Source: Lactobacillus sp. YT155 (GTDB lineage Bacteria > Bacillota > Bacilli > Lactobacillales > Lactobacillaceae). Taken from it: 64,000 nt of DNA. The notes under the pieces were generated by a model. The model was not told where the DNA came from. It saw only the letters and a program-made list of their open reading frames with translations, and did not search any database. Positions 42,576 to 52,075 of this stretch are shown here, piece by piece. Location of the stretch: NCBI RefSeq assembly GCF_030504545.1, contig NZ_JAUKWP010000003.1, forward strand, positions 62,001 through 126,000, in the 5' to 3' direction. Numbering within the stretch: the first letter of the stretch is position 1; every line of letters begins with the position of its first letter. The translations under genes and the position numbers were made by a program.

Positions 42576-44381
42576 ATGGCAAGTGAACATATTGAACAAA
42601 AATTAGCATTATTGCCAGCTCGTCCTGGTTGTTATCTGATGAAAGATATTAACGCCAAGATTATTTACGTTGGTAAAGCTAAGAATTTAAAAAATCGGGT
42701 TCGTTCTTATTTCAAGAGCGCTCATGAGGGGAAAACCGCGCGATTAGTTTCGGAAATAGTCGACTTTGAAACGATTATTACTGAAAGTGATAAAGAAGCT
42801 TTTCTTCTTGAAATTACCTTAATTCAAAAACATCAACCTTACTATAATATTAAATTGAAAAAAGGTACTGGGTATCCATACATTAAGATTACTAAAGAAC
42901 GTGATCCAATGATGATGATTACCGGCCAGATAAAAAAAGATGGTGCCTATTATTTTGGACCATATCCTAATGTTTATGCTGCTGAAGAAACGTTACATTT
43001 CTTACAAAAAGTTTATCCACTGAGAAGATGCCAGGGTCATATGAAGAGACCTTGTTTGTACTATCATTTGGGACAATGTCTGGGAGCTTGTTTCAAAGAA
43101 GTTCCTGAGGAAGTATATGCTGAACAGATTTCCAAGATTACTAGTTTCTTGAATGGTAATGTAGGTGAAGTTAAGCGTGAGTTAAATAATCAAATGCAAG
43201 AAGCTTCTAAGAATCTTCAATTTGAGCGGGCAGCCGAAATCCGTGATCAAATTCATTACATTGAGACTACCGTTGAGAAACAAAAAATTATTTCTAATGA
43301 CAATACACCACGTGATATCTTCAATTATTATGTGGAAAAAGGTTGGATTTCAATTCAGGTATTCTTTATTCGACAAGCTCGATTAATGAAACGTGAAAAA
43401 CGAGTCTTTCCTTGTATTAATACTGCTGAAGAAGAAATGCAGACGTTTATTCTTCAATTCTATAATCGAAAGAATAATGTTTTACCTAAAGAAGTACTGG
43501 TGCCTAAGAGTATTGATACCAGTGTGATGGCTGACATTCTGGGAGTCCCTTTTAGAACCCCACAACGAGGACAGAAAAGGTCACTACTTGATATGGCTTA
43601 CGAGAACTCTAAGTTGGTGCTTGAAGAGAAGTTCCGGTTGATGGAATTAGATAATCGTAAAACCTTTGGTGCTCAAGAAGAAATTTTTTCAGCATTGGGC
43701 CTACCTTACGGACATATTATTGAAGCGTTTGACCACTCGCATACGCAGGGAACTAATCCAGTTTCAGCTATGGTGGTCTTTAAAGACGGTCATCCTTATA
43801 AAACCGACTATCGGAAATATAAAATCAAAGGTGAGGTTGAACATCAACAAGGATCAGATGAAGCGGCCAATACTCGAGAAGTTATTTATCGTCGTTACTC
43901 ACGTTTGATTAAAGAAGAAAAACCACTACCTGACTTAATCCTAATGGATGGTGGAATTATTGAGTTGCGTGCGGCAATGGATGTCTTAGAAAACGAATTA
44001 GGTGTCAAGATCCCTGTTGCTGGGATGGTTAAAAATGATAAGCATAGTACTTCTCATTTAATCTATGGTGAAGAAGGTAGGACAATTGACTTAGAAGTTA
44101 AGAGCCAAGGGTTCTATCTATTACAAAGAATTCAAGATGAAGTCCACCGTTTTGCGATTACTTTCCATCGTCAAACTAGAAGTAAGAATGCTTTGTCATC
44201 ACAACTGGAAAGTATCAAGGGTGTGGGACCGAAGACGAGAACCAAACTCTTGAAGAAGTTTGGTTCAGTTAAGAAAATCAAAGAAACTTCAGTTGAGGAC
44301 TTAATGTCCTTAGGTGTTTCTAAAGATGTGGCCCAAACCATTAAATTATCGTTATCAACAACTACTAATAAGAGGAAATAA
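42576..44381 (+). CDS. uvrC: Excinuclease ABC subunit C
   Basis: A 601-residue nucleotide-excision-repair nuclease that makes both incisions around a lesion marked by UvrAB. GIY-YIG domain at the N-terminus (RPGCYLMKDINAKIIYVGKAK), a UVR coiled motif (FERAAEIRDQIHYIE, about 215-230), the RNase H-like 5' nuclease domain (IEAFDHSH, LILMDGG) and a C-terminal double HhH (SIKGVGPKTRTKLLKKFGS) are intact. GGGGAG precedes ATG. The next gene begins two bases after its stop. Confidence 0.96.
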   Translation: MASEHIEQKLALLPARPGCYLMKDINAKIIYVGKAKNLKNRVRSYFKSAHEGKTARLVSEIVDFETIITESDKEAFLLEITLIQKHQPYYNIKLKKGTGYPYIKITKERDPMMMITGQIKKDGAYYFGPYPNVYAAEETLHFLQKVYPLRRCQGHMKRPCLYYHLGQCLGACFKEVPEEVYAEQISKITSFLNGNVGEVKRELNNQMQEASKNLQFERAAEIRDQIHYIETTVEKQKIISNDNTPRDIFNYYVEKGWISIQVFFIRQARLMKREKRVFPCINTAEEEMQTFILQFYNRKNNVLPKEVLVPKSIDTSVMADILGVPFRTPQRGQKRSLLDMAYENSKLVLEEKFRLMELDNRKTFGAQEEIFSALGLPYGHIIEAFDHSHTQGTNPVSAMVVFKDGHPYKTDYRKYKIKGEVEHQQGSDEAANTREVIYRRYSRLIKEEKPLPDLILMDGGIIELRAAMDVLENELGVKIPVAGMVKNDKHSTSHLIYGEEGRTIDLEVKSQGFYLLQRIQDEVHRFAITFHRQTRSKNALSSQLESIKGVGPKTRTKLLKKFGSVKKIKETSVEDLMSLGVSKDVAQTIKLSLSTTTNKRK

Positions 44382-44383
44382 GT

Positions 44384-45040
44384 ATGAAGACCTTAGTTAT
44401 TGTCAGTCATCCACAAATTGATGAATCTGGAACGCAGAATTTCTTAAAAGCTAGTTTTCCTCAAAGTGATGAGGTTGCTTGGCATGAACTCAGTGCGGAT
44501 TTCAAAGTAGATGAAGAAAGACAATTATTACTCGACTATCAACGGATTATTTTTCAATTTCCGTTGTATTGGTACTCAATGCCAGCTTTGTTTAAGAAGT
44601 GGGTTGATGAAGTGTTTGACGGTGATTTCGTATTTGCTGGTGAAACTCCCTTGGCCAATAAAGAACTTGGGTTAGTGGTATCAACGGGAATTGCTCAAAA
44701 ACAATTCCAAGCTGGTAATGGTGAAGCATTTACGATATCAGAAATGTTGCGTCCATTTGAAATGATGGCTAATAAGTTGGGAATGAACTACTTAGTACCA
44801 TTGATGATTTATCAGTTTGAATACTATACTAATGAGCAAAAGCAAGGTTTGGTAGTTGAGTATCAACAATACTTAATGTTAAAGAAGTTCACTTTTGATG
44901 ATAAATTACAGTGGTTCATTGAAGAACTAAATCAACAAGAACAAACTTTGTTGGCTGAATCATTAGCAGCAAAAAAAGTAGAACTAGAAAACCTCAGTTG
45001 GCAAGTGCAAGTTATGCGTGAAGATGATGGTGAAGGATAA
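44384..45040 (+). CDS. NAD(P)H-dependent oxidoreductase, flavodoxin-fold quinone reductase family
   Basis: A 218-residue protein of the NAD(P)H dehydrogenase (quinone)/flavodoxin-2 family. TLVIVSHPQIDESGTQNFL carries the FMN-phosphate loop, and IIFQFPLYWYSMPALFKKWVDEVF is the hallmark flavin-contact segment. GLVVSTGI follows as usual. It probably reduces quinones or similar electron acceptors with two electrons. It is translated straight after uvrC (AGAGGAAAT overlapping the uvrC end) and overlaps the next small frame by one base (TAATG). Confidence 0.85.
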   Translation: MKTLVIVSHPQIDESGTQNFLKASFPQSDEVAWHELSADFKVDEERQLLLDYQRIIFQFPLYWYSMPALFKKWVDEVFDGDFVFAGETPLANKELGLVVSTGIAQKQFQAGNGEAFTISEMLRPFEMMANKLGMNYLVPLMIYQFEYYTNEQKQGLVVEYQQYLMLKKFTFDDKLQWFIEELNQQEQTLLAESLAAKKVELENLSWQVQVMREDDGEG

Positions 45041-45216
45041 TGGAAGATATTCAATGGATTAAAGAAACTGCTTTGAAGTTAGAAACCGAAGCGAATGCCT
45101 ACGAAAACAGAGCGTTCTATCATGAACTTGCTAAAGTTACTGATGAGTTGGCTACTCGCTTAGAGCAAAAGCAAGCCGAACTAGATGGTCGTATTTGGAA
45201 TCATCAAGGTTGGTAA
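45040..45216 (+). CDS. Small helical protein, 58 residues, coupled to the oxidoreductase
   Basis: A frame whose ATG overlaps the oxidoreductase stop by one base. The preceding GAAGGA acts as ribosome-binding site. The product reads as one amphipathic helix: MEDIQWIKETALKLETEA, then FYHELAKVTDELATRLEQ, then an aromatic tail ending HQGW. It has no membrane or secretion signal. Tight coupling suggests it works with, or is co-regulated with, the oxidoreductase. No family is recognised. Confidence 0.6.
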   Translation: MEDIQWIKETALKLETEANAYENRAFYHELAKVTDELATRLEQKQAELDGRIWNHQGW

Positions 45217-45220
45217 ATAA

Positions 45221-45262
45221 AAAAAGACTCGATACTAAGATTTAGTATTGGAGTCTTTTTTT
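45221..45262. terminator. Bidirectional terminator between the small helical gene and marR
   Basis: AAAAAGACTC-ATACTAA / TTAGTAT-GAGTCTTTTT; a long near-perfect stem overlapping the end of the marR-type gene. Confidence 0.88.
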
Positions 45263-45735
45263 ATTTCCGGAACAATTCCAGCTTTCGAAAGAATTTCTAA
45301 TGATTCAGTCATTAATGAATTAAGTCGCTGACGATCTTCAATCGGCAGGCTACTCAAGGTGTTATCGAGTTTTTCCACGACGTTTTCAAATTGTTCGTGC
45401 ACCAAGTTAGTTCCTGATTCAATCGGATAGACATTAACAATTCGTCGGTTTTCTTGATTATGGCGACGTTCAACTAAATTCATTTCTTCTAATTTGCTAA
45501 CACTGCGACTTAATTGGGGTTTGGAGATACCAATTCTTGTTGCTAAGTCGGACATAGAAATACCTGGTGACATAAACGAATTAGAGACTATAATGAAGTT
45601 CAAAGGCGTGAGAGAAATTTCTTCGCTATTGAAATATTTAATCACGGTTTGAGCTAATGTACCAAAGAGAAGTGCGGTAGCACGAAGATTCTCAGGAAGT
45701 AACTCGAAATGCTCAGGGTAATTATTTTTATTCAT
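45235..45735 (-). CDS. MarR-family transcriptional regulator
   Basis: A 166-residue winged-helix repressor: MSPGISMSDLATRIGISKPQLSRSVSKLEEMNLVERR with wing HNQENRRIVNVYPIESG, flanked by dimer helices. It is divergent from a MacB-like ABC exporter. A palindrome (45793-45818) overlaps the exporter promoter, so it most likely represses the exporter and responds to a toxic compound. AGGTGAT precedes the ATG. The ligand is unknown. Confidence 0.88.
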   Translation of the reverse strand: MNKNNYPEHFELLPENLRATALLFGTLAQTVIKYFNSEEISLTPLNFIIVSNSFMSPGISMSDLATRIGISKPQLSRSVSKLEEMNLVERRHNQENRRIVNVYPIESGTNLVHEQFENVVEKLDNTLSSLPIEDRQRLNSLMTESLEILSKAGIVPEIKKDSNTKS

Positions 45736-45792
45736 ATGATCACCTCAATAAGTATTCTGTAAGAGATATTATAGCATATATTTTATTTTTGT

Positions 45793-45826
45793 TAATAGTT
45801 GACAAATGATAACTATTATTTATAAT
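45793..45826 (+). promoter_or_regulatory. ABC exporter promoter with overlapping MarR-type operator
   Basis: Perfect TTGACA (45799-45804), 16 bp, perfect TATAAT (45821-45826). The inverted repeat TAATAGTT/AACTATTA (45793-45800, 45811-45818) covers the -35 and spacer. Confidence 0.72.
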
Positions 45827-45858
45827 AGGCATATCAATTCAGAAAAGGAAGTAAAAGA

Positions 45859-48192
45859 ATGCTCGAATTAAAGAACTTGAAAAAGTATTATACCGTTGGT
45901 GGAACAACTACCAAAGCATTAGATGATGTATCGGTATCATTTCGAAAGAAAGAATTTGTGGCCATTTTAGGTCCCTCAGGTTCAGGGAAGACCACTTTAT
46001 TAAATATGATTGGTGGTTTGGATCGCTATGATTCGGGTGACTTAGTCATTGAAGGTAAATCAACCGATGATTTTAAGGATTCGGATTGGGATGCTTATCG
46101 TAACAACTCAATCGGTTTTATCTTCCAGTCTTACAACATTATTGGTCATTTATCGATTCTAGATAACGTTGAGATGGGAATGACACTTTCTGGTGTTAGT
46201 TCAGAAGAAAAGAAACAAAGAGCTAGTGATGCTTTAATTCGAGTGGGATTAAAGGAACATATGCACAAACAGCCTAACCAATTATCTGGTGGTCAGATGC
46301 AACGTGTGGCGATTGCTCGCGCAATTGCTAATGACCCCGAAATTTTGTTAGCTGATGAACCAACTGGAGCTTTAGACTCAGAAACTTCAGATGAAATCAT
46401 GCAATTAATTGAAGAGTTATCCAATGAACGCTTGGTTATCATGGTTACTCATAATCCTGACTTAGCTCATAAGTATGCTAACAGAATTATCAATTTTGCT
46501 GATGGTAAGATTCAGGATGACTCAAATCCATATGATGGACATGACACAGCAACTGATTTTAAACTCAAACATACCAAGATGAGTTACTGGACTGCATTGA
46601 AACTTTCATTTAAGAACATTATGACCAAAAAAGGCCGTACCTTCTTGACTGTTTTAGCTTCATCGATTGGTATTATCAGTATCGGAGTTGTTTTGGCGCT
46701 ATCAAATGGTTTCCAAAAACAAATTGATCAAACTCAAAGTGATGCTATGGCTTCGATGCCAATCACAATTGGGTCAGTTGCTTCGGATACAACCAGTGCA
46801 ATGTCTGAAACTACACAAAATACTGATTTTTCTAAACATAAATATGTGACCGCTGACCTCAGCCAAATGGAAAAATCTCAACATGTAAATAAGATTGATG
46901 ATAAGTACCTTGATTATGTCAACAAGCTTCCTAAAAAGGACGCTAAGAATATTGCTGTTACTTATAGTACCGGGATGAATTTGATTGCAAAAAAAGACAA
47001 TAAGTGGAATACAGTTAAGTTTAGTAATGCTGACCCAGATGCCAAGACAATTGATGCACAAGCGATGATGTCATCAATGACCGGTGTTGGTGGTTCCGTA
47101 TATCCAATCGATCGTGACGGAAAACAGAGTTTCTTGAAAGAAAACTACAAGGTGTTGTCAGGAAGCTACCCAACTAAGTCGACTGAGGTAGTATTAATTG
47201 CTGATCGTGATAATAAAATTAATCTTTCAGCACTTAAAAACCTGGGAATTACCGCTAAAGCTAATCAAAAATTTGATTACAAACAGTTAATTGGTAAAGA
47301 TTTCAAGTTAGTAACAAATAATGACTTTTACCAAGCATTACCAACTGGTAACTATATTCCAAGCAATGACTATGAAAAGATGTCGAATGCCAAAGATACT
47401 AAGACACTAAAAATAGTGGGAATTTTACGAGTTAAATCAAAGAATAGTGATGGATTATTAGCAAACGGACTTGCTTATAGTGACCAACTTACTAAAGAAG
47501 TCTACGAAACTAACAAAGATTCAGCGATTGTCAAAGCTCAAAGTGCTAGCTCACAAAACGTAATGACTGGTGCCACCATGGATAACACAACTAGAACTCA
47601 AATGTTAACCATGTTGGGTGGTGAGAAGACACCAAATACTATTCAAATTTATCCAAGTAACTTTAAGAAAAAAGATCGCGTATTAGATTACTTAGACAAA
47701 TATAACAAGGGTAAGAAGAAGTCAGACCAAATTATCTATACTGATATGGCGGGAAGTGTTTCTAAGCTAACTGGTGGAATGATGGATGCGATTACTTATG
47801 TTCTAGTTGCATTCGCTGGTATCTCACTAGTAACTTCAATGATAATGATTTCAATTATTACTTATACTTCAGTTATTGAGAGAACTAAAGAAATTGGGGT
47901 ACTCAAAGCTCTTGGTGCTCGTAAGAAAGATATTACTCGAGTATTTGATGCTGAAACAGCAATTCTTGGAGCAGGGTCAGGTATTTTTGGTATTATCGTG
48001 GCTTGGCTATGTACATTCCCAATTAATGTCGTACTCGAAAGTATGACAGGATTGAGTGGGGTTTCACAATTGAATCCAATGCATGGTGTTATTTTGATAA
48101 TTGTCAGCACTGTCTTAACTATTCTAGGTGGACATATTCCAGCCAGAATGGCCGCTAAGAAAGATGCTGCAATTGCTTTAAGAACTGAATAA
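45859..48192 (+). CDS. MacB-type ABC exporter, fused ATPase and FtsX permease
   Basis: A 777-residue fusion. The N-terminal ATPase (about 1-225) has Walker A LGPSGSGKTTLLNM, signature QLSGGQMQRVAIARA and Walker B ILLADEPTGALDSET. Then come a membrane helix (about 260-285), a large extracytoplasmic MacB periplasmic-core-like domain and three C-terminal helices of the FtsX permease (VLVAFAGISLVTSMIMISIIT, TKEIGVLKALGARKKDI). Such proteins export peptides, lantibiotics or lipids, or act in mechanotransmission. The divergent MarR gene suggests a drug or peptide stress response. Single gene with its own terminator. Confidence 0.9.
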   Translation: MLELKNLKKYYTVGGTTTKALDDVSVSFRKKEFVAILGPSGSGKTTLLNMIGGLDRYDSGDLVIEGKSTDDFKDSDWDAYRNNSIGFIFQSYNIIGHLSILDNVEMGMTLSGVSSEEKKQRASDALIRVGLKEHMHKQPNQLSGGQMQRVAIARAIANDPEILLADEPTGALDSETSDEIMQLIEELSNERLVIMVTHNPDLAHKYANRIINFADGKIQDDSNPYDGHDTATDFKLKHTKMSYWTALKLSFKNIMTKKGRTFLTVLASSIGIISIGVVLALSNGFQKQIDQTQSDAMASMPITIGSVASDTTSAMSETTQNTDFSKHKYVTADLSQMEKSQHVNKIDDKYLDYVNKLPKKDAKNIAVTYSTGMNLIAKKDNKWNTVKFSNADPDAKTIDAQAMMSSMTGVGGSVYPIDRDGKQSFLKENYKVLSGSYPTKSTEVVLIADRDNKINLSALKNLGITAKANQKFDYKQLIGKDFKLVTNNDFYQALPTGNYIPSNDYEKMSNAKDTKTLKIVGILRVKSKNSDGLLANGLAYSDQLTKEVYETNKDSAIVKAQSASSQNVMTGATMDNTTRTQMLTMLGGEKTPNTIQIYPSNFKKKDRVLDYLDKYNKGKKKSDQIIYTDMAGSVSKLTGGMMDAITYVLVAFAGISLVTSMIMISIITYTSVIERTKEIGVLKALGARKKDITRVFDAETAILGAGSGIFGIIVAWLCTFPINVVLESMTGLSGVSQLNPMHGVILIIVSTVLTILGGHIPARMAAKKDAAIALRTE

Positions 48193-48198
48193 TTAATT

Positions 48199-48227
48199 AA
48201 AAGCATTCCTTGTTGAATGCTTTTTTT
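48199..48227 (+). terminator. Terminator after the MacB-type exporter
   Basis: AAAGCATTC, six-base loop, GAATGCTTT, T run. Confidence 0.88.
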
Positions 48228-48286
48228 GTGCGGTAAATTGGGTTTTTTTGAACTAATGTAAAAAAGATGTTGCATTATTTGTATGA

Positions 48287-48308
48287 GTGTATTAGTATAA
48301 TAGTACAC
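48287..48308 (+). promoter_or_regulatory. GntR/YtrA-type operator over the -10 of its operon
   Basis: GTGTA and TACAC arms bracket TATAAT (48296-48301). YtrA-subfamily regulators bind operators with GTGTA/TACAC ends, so this is likely autoregulation. Confidence 0.5.
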
Positions 48309-48322
48309 CAAGGAGGTGCGAT

Positions 48323-48688
48323 ATGGAATTCAAAGATAACACGCCAATCTATCTTCAGATTGAAGAGGTGATCAACAATCGCATCATTTCTGAAGAATAT
48401 AAGATCGGTGAGAAGATTCCCTCGGTTCGTGAGCTTTCCCTTGATTTAGGAGTTAATATCAATACAGTACAGAAGTCATTGAATGAACTGGTAGATGAAG
48501 GAATTTTGATTACGCAACGAGGTCGTGGGAATTTTGTCGCTGACGATTTAAAGGTGATTTTGAAAATTAAACAAGAATTAGTTAATAACATCATCAATGA
48601 AATGTATGACAAGTTGTCTAACATGGGCTTATCAAAGTCAGAAATTGTTGATGCAGTAACTGAATTTTTGAAGGGTAGAAAGGAATAA
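48323..48688 (+). CDS. GntR-family regulator, YtrA subfamily
   Basis: A 121-residue regulator: winged helix (PIYLQIEEVINNRIISEEYKI, SVRELSLDLGVNINTVQKSLNELVDEGILITQRGRGNFV) and a short two-helix C-terminus instead of a ligand domain, as in YtrA/YhcF. AAGGAGGTG precedes ATG. It is the first gene of an operon with an ABC ATPase and a permease, the typical YtrA layout in which cell-envelope antibiotics relieve repression. Confidence 0.9.
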   Translation: MEFKDNTPIYLQIEEVINNRIISEEYKIGEKIPSVRELSLDLGVNINTVQKSLNELVDEGILITQRGRGNFVADDLKVILKIKQELVNNIINEMYDKLSNMGLSKSEIVDAVTEFLKGRKE

Positions 48689-48690
48689 CT

Positions 48691-49395
48691 ATGACAGATT
48701 TATTAAAAGTAAACGACATCACATACAAAAAGAATCATCATGTGATTCTAGAAAATACTAATTTAACGCTTGGTAGTGGACACTTGGTAGGACTAGTAGG
48801 AATCAACGGATCAGGTAAAACTACTTTGATGAGAATTATCACCCAACTAAATAAGAATTATCGAGGTGATATTACAGTAGCAGGAGAAACAGCCGTTGAT
48901 AAGATTAAAAGCAAGGTTAGTTTCTCAGATGATTTAGCATCGTTTAGCAATTCAACAAAAGTAGATAATATCAGGAAATTTTACTGCAAAGTATATCCAG
49001 ATTTCTCGATGTCGAAGTTCTTAGAGTTAATTAACTTCTTAGACATCAGTTTGAATTCTAAGCTAGGAAGTCTATCTAAAGGTATGCGTGAAAAATTAGT
49101 TATTGCCTTATGCCTAAGCCGTGAGACTTCATTATACTTGCTTGATGAACCATTCAGCGGAGTGGATTCAATGGCGCGGAAGCAAATTATCAAGAGTTTA
49201 TTATCATGGATTGATGAGAATTCAAGTTTAATCATCAGTAGTCATCATATCTCTGAAATCTCAGAGATTCTCGATGAAATCGTGGTAATTAAAGATAATA
49301 CAATTATTAAACACGAAGCAACCGAAGACATCAGAAGTCAAAATCTCTCACTAGAAGAGTACTTCGAAAATCTTTATCAAAAGGAGATTAAATAA
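48691..49395 (+). CDS. ABC transporter ATP-binding protein
   Basis: A 234-residue ATPase. Walker A GINGSGKTTLMRI (about residue 36), signature SLSKGMREKLVIALCL and Walker B LYLLDEPFSGVD are intact. It starts two bases after the GntR stop and shares the TAATG junction with the permease gene. Export of an antimicrobial or lipid is the usual role of such GntR-linked pairs; the substrate is not known. Confidence 0.9.
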   Translation: MTDLLKVNDITYKKNHHVILENTNLTLGSGHLVGLVGINGSGKTTLMRIITQLNKNYRGDITVAGETAVDKIKSKVSFSDDLASFSNSTKVDNIRKFYCKVYPDFSMSKFLELINFLDISLNSKLGSLSKGMREKLVIALCLSRETSLYLLDEPFSGVDSMARKQIIKSLLSWIDENSSLIISSHHISEISEILDEIVVIKDNTIIKHEATEDIRSQNLSLEEYFENLYQKEIK

Positions 49396-50132
49396 TGCAA
49401 GCATTCAAAATTATGTTCAAAGAACGATTCAAAGTAATGAATCTATTGTTACTTTTAGAATTAGGAATTACCTTAATAACATTTATTATTCAATTATTTA
49501 CATCAGGAAGTTTAGATATAAATAAGATTTGGATTGGATTAGGTGGAAGTTTTGCCCTATGGTTAGGAATTTTCTTCTTTGTTTATCCGATTGCATTAGC
49601 CATTTTGACAATTAGGCAATTTTTCTTTAATCGTTTCCGAATGATTCCGATTTCGGAGATGAAATTATACTTAAGCAGTATTTTCGCAACTTTTCTTAAT
49701 ATGATTTATGTCTTTATAGTTCAAATAATTATTGGGACAGCCTCAGCTTTGATTATTATCAAAGGTAGTATTCAAGCACAATCACTTTTAGACTTTGTTA
49801 AAACAAGAATTGATTTCAGCTTTGCAGATTACGAAAACATTGCCGTTTCGTTTGTACTAATATTGTTTGCATTTATAGTTATGACATTGTTAGTAAATTG
49901 TGGTGTTTTCTTAGGGCAAATTGTTGCCGATGTACTTCCATTTGGAAGATCAAGATGGGTAAAGGTTGTTATCTATATAATTACAATCATTATCTTAATC
50001 TACATTTCAAATTTTGTTGATATCAATAATTTGGATAATATCTGGTTAGCAATGTTAGTACCAATAGTAGAAGCTGCTGTATTAATTGGAATTAATCAAT
50101 ATCTACTTAGATTTATTGAAACTTCAAAATAA
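49395..50132 (+). CDS. ABC transporter permease subunit
   Basis: A 245-residue membrane protein with six predicted helices (for example LLLLELGITLITFIIQLF near the N-terminus and WVKVVIYIITIIILIYI near residue 200). It has no recognisable signature beyond position and topology. Its start overlaps the ATPase stop by one base, so it is the partner of that ATPase. A terminator follows. Confidence 0.8.
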   Translation: MQAFKIMFKERFKVMNLLLLLELGITLITFIIQLFTSGSLDINKIWIGLGGSFALWLGIFFFVYPIALAILTIRQFFFNRFRMIPISEMKLYLSSIFATFLNMIYVFIVQIIIGTASALIIIKGSIQAQSLLDFVKTRIDFSFADYENIAVSFVLILFAFIVMTLLVNCGVFLGQIVADVLPFGRSRWVKVVIYIITIIILIYISNFVDINNLDNIWLAMLVPIVEAAVLIGINQYLLRFIETSK

Positions 50133-50136
50133 ATAA

Positions 50137-50163
50137 AAAGCATCCTTAATGGATGCTTTTTTT
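50137..50163. terminator. Terminator between the permease gene and convergent fruA
   Basis: AAAGCATCC, TTAAT loop, GGATGCTTT, T7; A-rich left side supports both directions. Confidence 0.87.
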
Positions 50164-50174
50164 GTGCACTAAAA

Positions 50175-52064
50175 TTAAGCTTTCTTTGGTTTCCATATAC
50201 CGTAAATAATTCCGGCAATGATTGCACCAATCACTACTGATAGTAAGTAGAAGAGTGGGCTATTTGCTAAGGGACTAACGAATATTCCTCCGTGTGGTGC
50301 AGGAATATTAACTTTCCATAATTGAGTTAATCCACCACCGATTGCCGAACCAATCACACTTGATACGATGACACGTAATGGATCACCAGCAGCAAATGGG
50401 ATAGCTCCTTCGGTGATGAAAGCAGCTCCTAGAATGTAGTTACTGAAACCAGCTTGTCTTTCTTGGTCGGTAAATTTGTTTTTCCAGAAGGTAGTAGCAA
50501 TGGCGATTGCTAGTGGTGGAATCATACCACCAACCATTACTGCAGCCATCAAAGCACCATCATGAGTAGTTGTGAAAGCTCCGATAGCAAATGTATAAGC
50601 AGCCTTGTTGAATGGGCCACCCATATCAAGAGCCATCATTCCGGCAAGTAATGCTCCTAAGATAACGGCGTTACCAGTTCCCATATTTTCTAGGAAGTCG
50701 GTAATTGCATGGTTAACAACGGCAAAGACTGGATCAATTGCGAAGTACATGATTGCACCAACAATTAATAATCCAAGAATAGGGTAAATCAACATTGGTT
50801 TAAGACCTTCAAGGTTCTTAGGTAAGTTCTTGAAGACACGTTTTAACCAGTTGACTACCACACCGGCAATGAATCCGGCGAAGAGTCCACCGATGAAGCC
50901 AGCAGGACTTTTTGAAGCAATGAAACTAGCACTTGCTTGTGAGGCCATAAATCCACCAACAAAACCAGGCATTAGAGCAGGTTTGTCACCAATTGCTTCA
51001 GCAATATATGCTGCCAGAACTGGAATTAAGAATTGGAAAGCATAGTTTCCTAAGTTATTGAAGAATAGAAATGCTTGGGACTTGTCTCCGAGTGAACTTT
51101 CAAGTAAGAAGGAGATAGCCATTAAGATACCACCACCGACAACGAAAGGTAACATATTGGAGATGCCATTCATTAAGTCGGCATAGATTCTTGAACCAAA
51201 TGATTTTTGATCGTCATCCGCTTCGGTATCGTTACCAGTAGCATGGTAGACATTTCCTTTACCATCAAGCGCGTTTCGAATTAATTCTTCAGCGTTATTA
51301 ATTCCGTCAATTACTGGACGATTTTGTAATTTCTTACCGTCAAATCTGTCCATGGCAACTTTTTTATCAGCTGTGATAATAACTCCATCAGCTTTTTCAA
51401 TCTCATCTTTAGTAAGTTTGTGTTTAATTCCTTCGGAGCCGTTGGTTTCAACTTTGATATTGACACCCAACTTATCAGCGGCTTTTTTCAAGTTTTCTTC
51501 AGCCATATATGTGTGGGCAATTCCATTAGGACAAGCTGAAACAGCAACTAGGAAAGGCTTAGAGTCATCGGTAACTTGTTGCTCTGATTGTTGTTCTTCA
51601 GCAACTTTTGCTGCTTGAGCTTCTTTGAAGAGTTTCAATACACCGTTTGTTGAACGAGCAGCTTTTAACTTCTTAATTAATTCTGGATTAACCAAGAGGG
51701 TGGATAGTTGAGCTAGAGCTTGCAAATGAACTGTGTCTGCACCTTCTGGAGCAGCAATCATGAAGAACAGGTTAACTGGTTGATTGTCTAACGCATCGAA
51801 ATCAACGCCTTGTTTGCTTTTAGCAAAAAGAACTGTAGCACGATTAACTGCTTTATCATGAGCATGAGGCATAGCAATTCCATCACCAATACCGGTACTG
51901 GTTTCTGCCTCACGAGCTAAGATATCTTTCTTATATAACTTCTTATCATTAATTACATCAACTTCAGCGAGCTTGTCGATCATTTCATCAATTGCTGCTT
52001 CTTTAGTTGTTGCTTGTAAATCCAAAATCATGGCATCTTTTAGTAATAATTCATTTAACTCCAT
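50175..52064 (-). CDS. fruA: PTS fructose transporter EIIABC
   Basis: A 629-residue permease that takes up fructose and phosphorylates it to fructose 1-phosphate. EIIA (about 1-150) has its active His in AMPHAHD (His67). EIIB (about 170-270) has its active Cys in AVSACPNGIAHTYMAEE. EIIC (about 285-629) has eight or more helices and PAPHGGIFV near the end. Domain order A-B-C is that of lactic acid bacteria. Last gene of fruR-fruK-fruA. Confidence 0.95.
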   Translation of the reverse strand: MELNELLLKDAMILDLQATTKEAAIDEMIDKLAEVDVINDKKLYKKDILAREAETSTGIGDGIAMPHAHDKAVNRATVLFAKSKQGVDFDALDNQPVNLFFMIAAPEGADTVHLQALAQLSTLLVNPELIKKLKAARSTNGVLKLFKEAQAAKVAEEQQSEQQVTDDSKPFLVAVSACPNGIAHTYMAEENLKKAADKLGVNIKVETNGSEGIKHKLTKDEIEKADGVIITADKKVAMDRFDGKKLQNRPVIDGINNAEELIRNALDGKGNVYHATGNDTEADDDQKSFGSRIYADLMNGISNMLPFVVGGGILMAISFLLESSLGDKSQAFLFFNNLGNYAFQFLIPVLAAYIAEAIGDKPALMPGFVGGFMASQASASFIASKSPAGFIGGLFAGFIAGVVVNWLKRVFKNLPKNLEGLKPMLIYPILGLLIVGAIMYFAIDPVFAVVNHAITDFLENMGTGNAVILGALLAGMMALDMGGPFNKAAYTFAIGAFTTTHDGALMAAVMVGGMIPPLAIAIATTFWKNKFTDQERQAGFSNYILGAAFITEGAIPFAAGDPLRVIVSSVIGSAIGGGLTQLWKVNIPAPHGGIFVSPLANSPLFYLLSVVIGAIIAGIIYGIWKPKKA

Positions 52065-52075
52065 AATCTTTCTCC

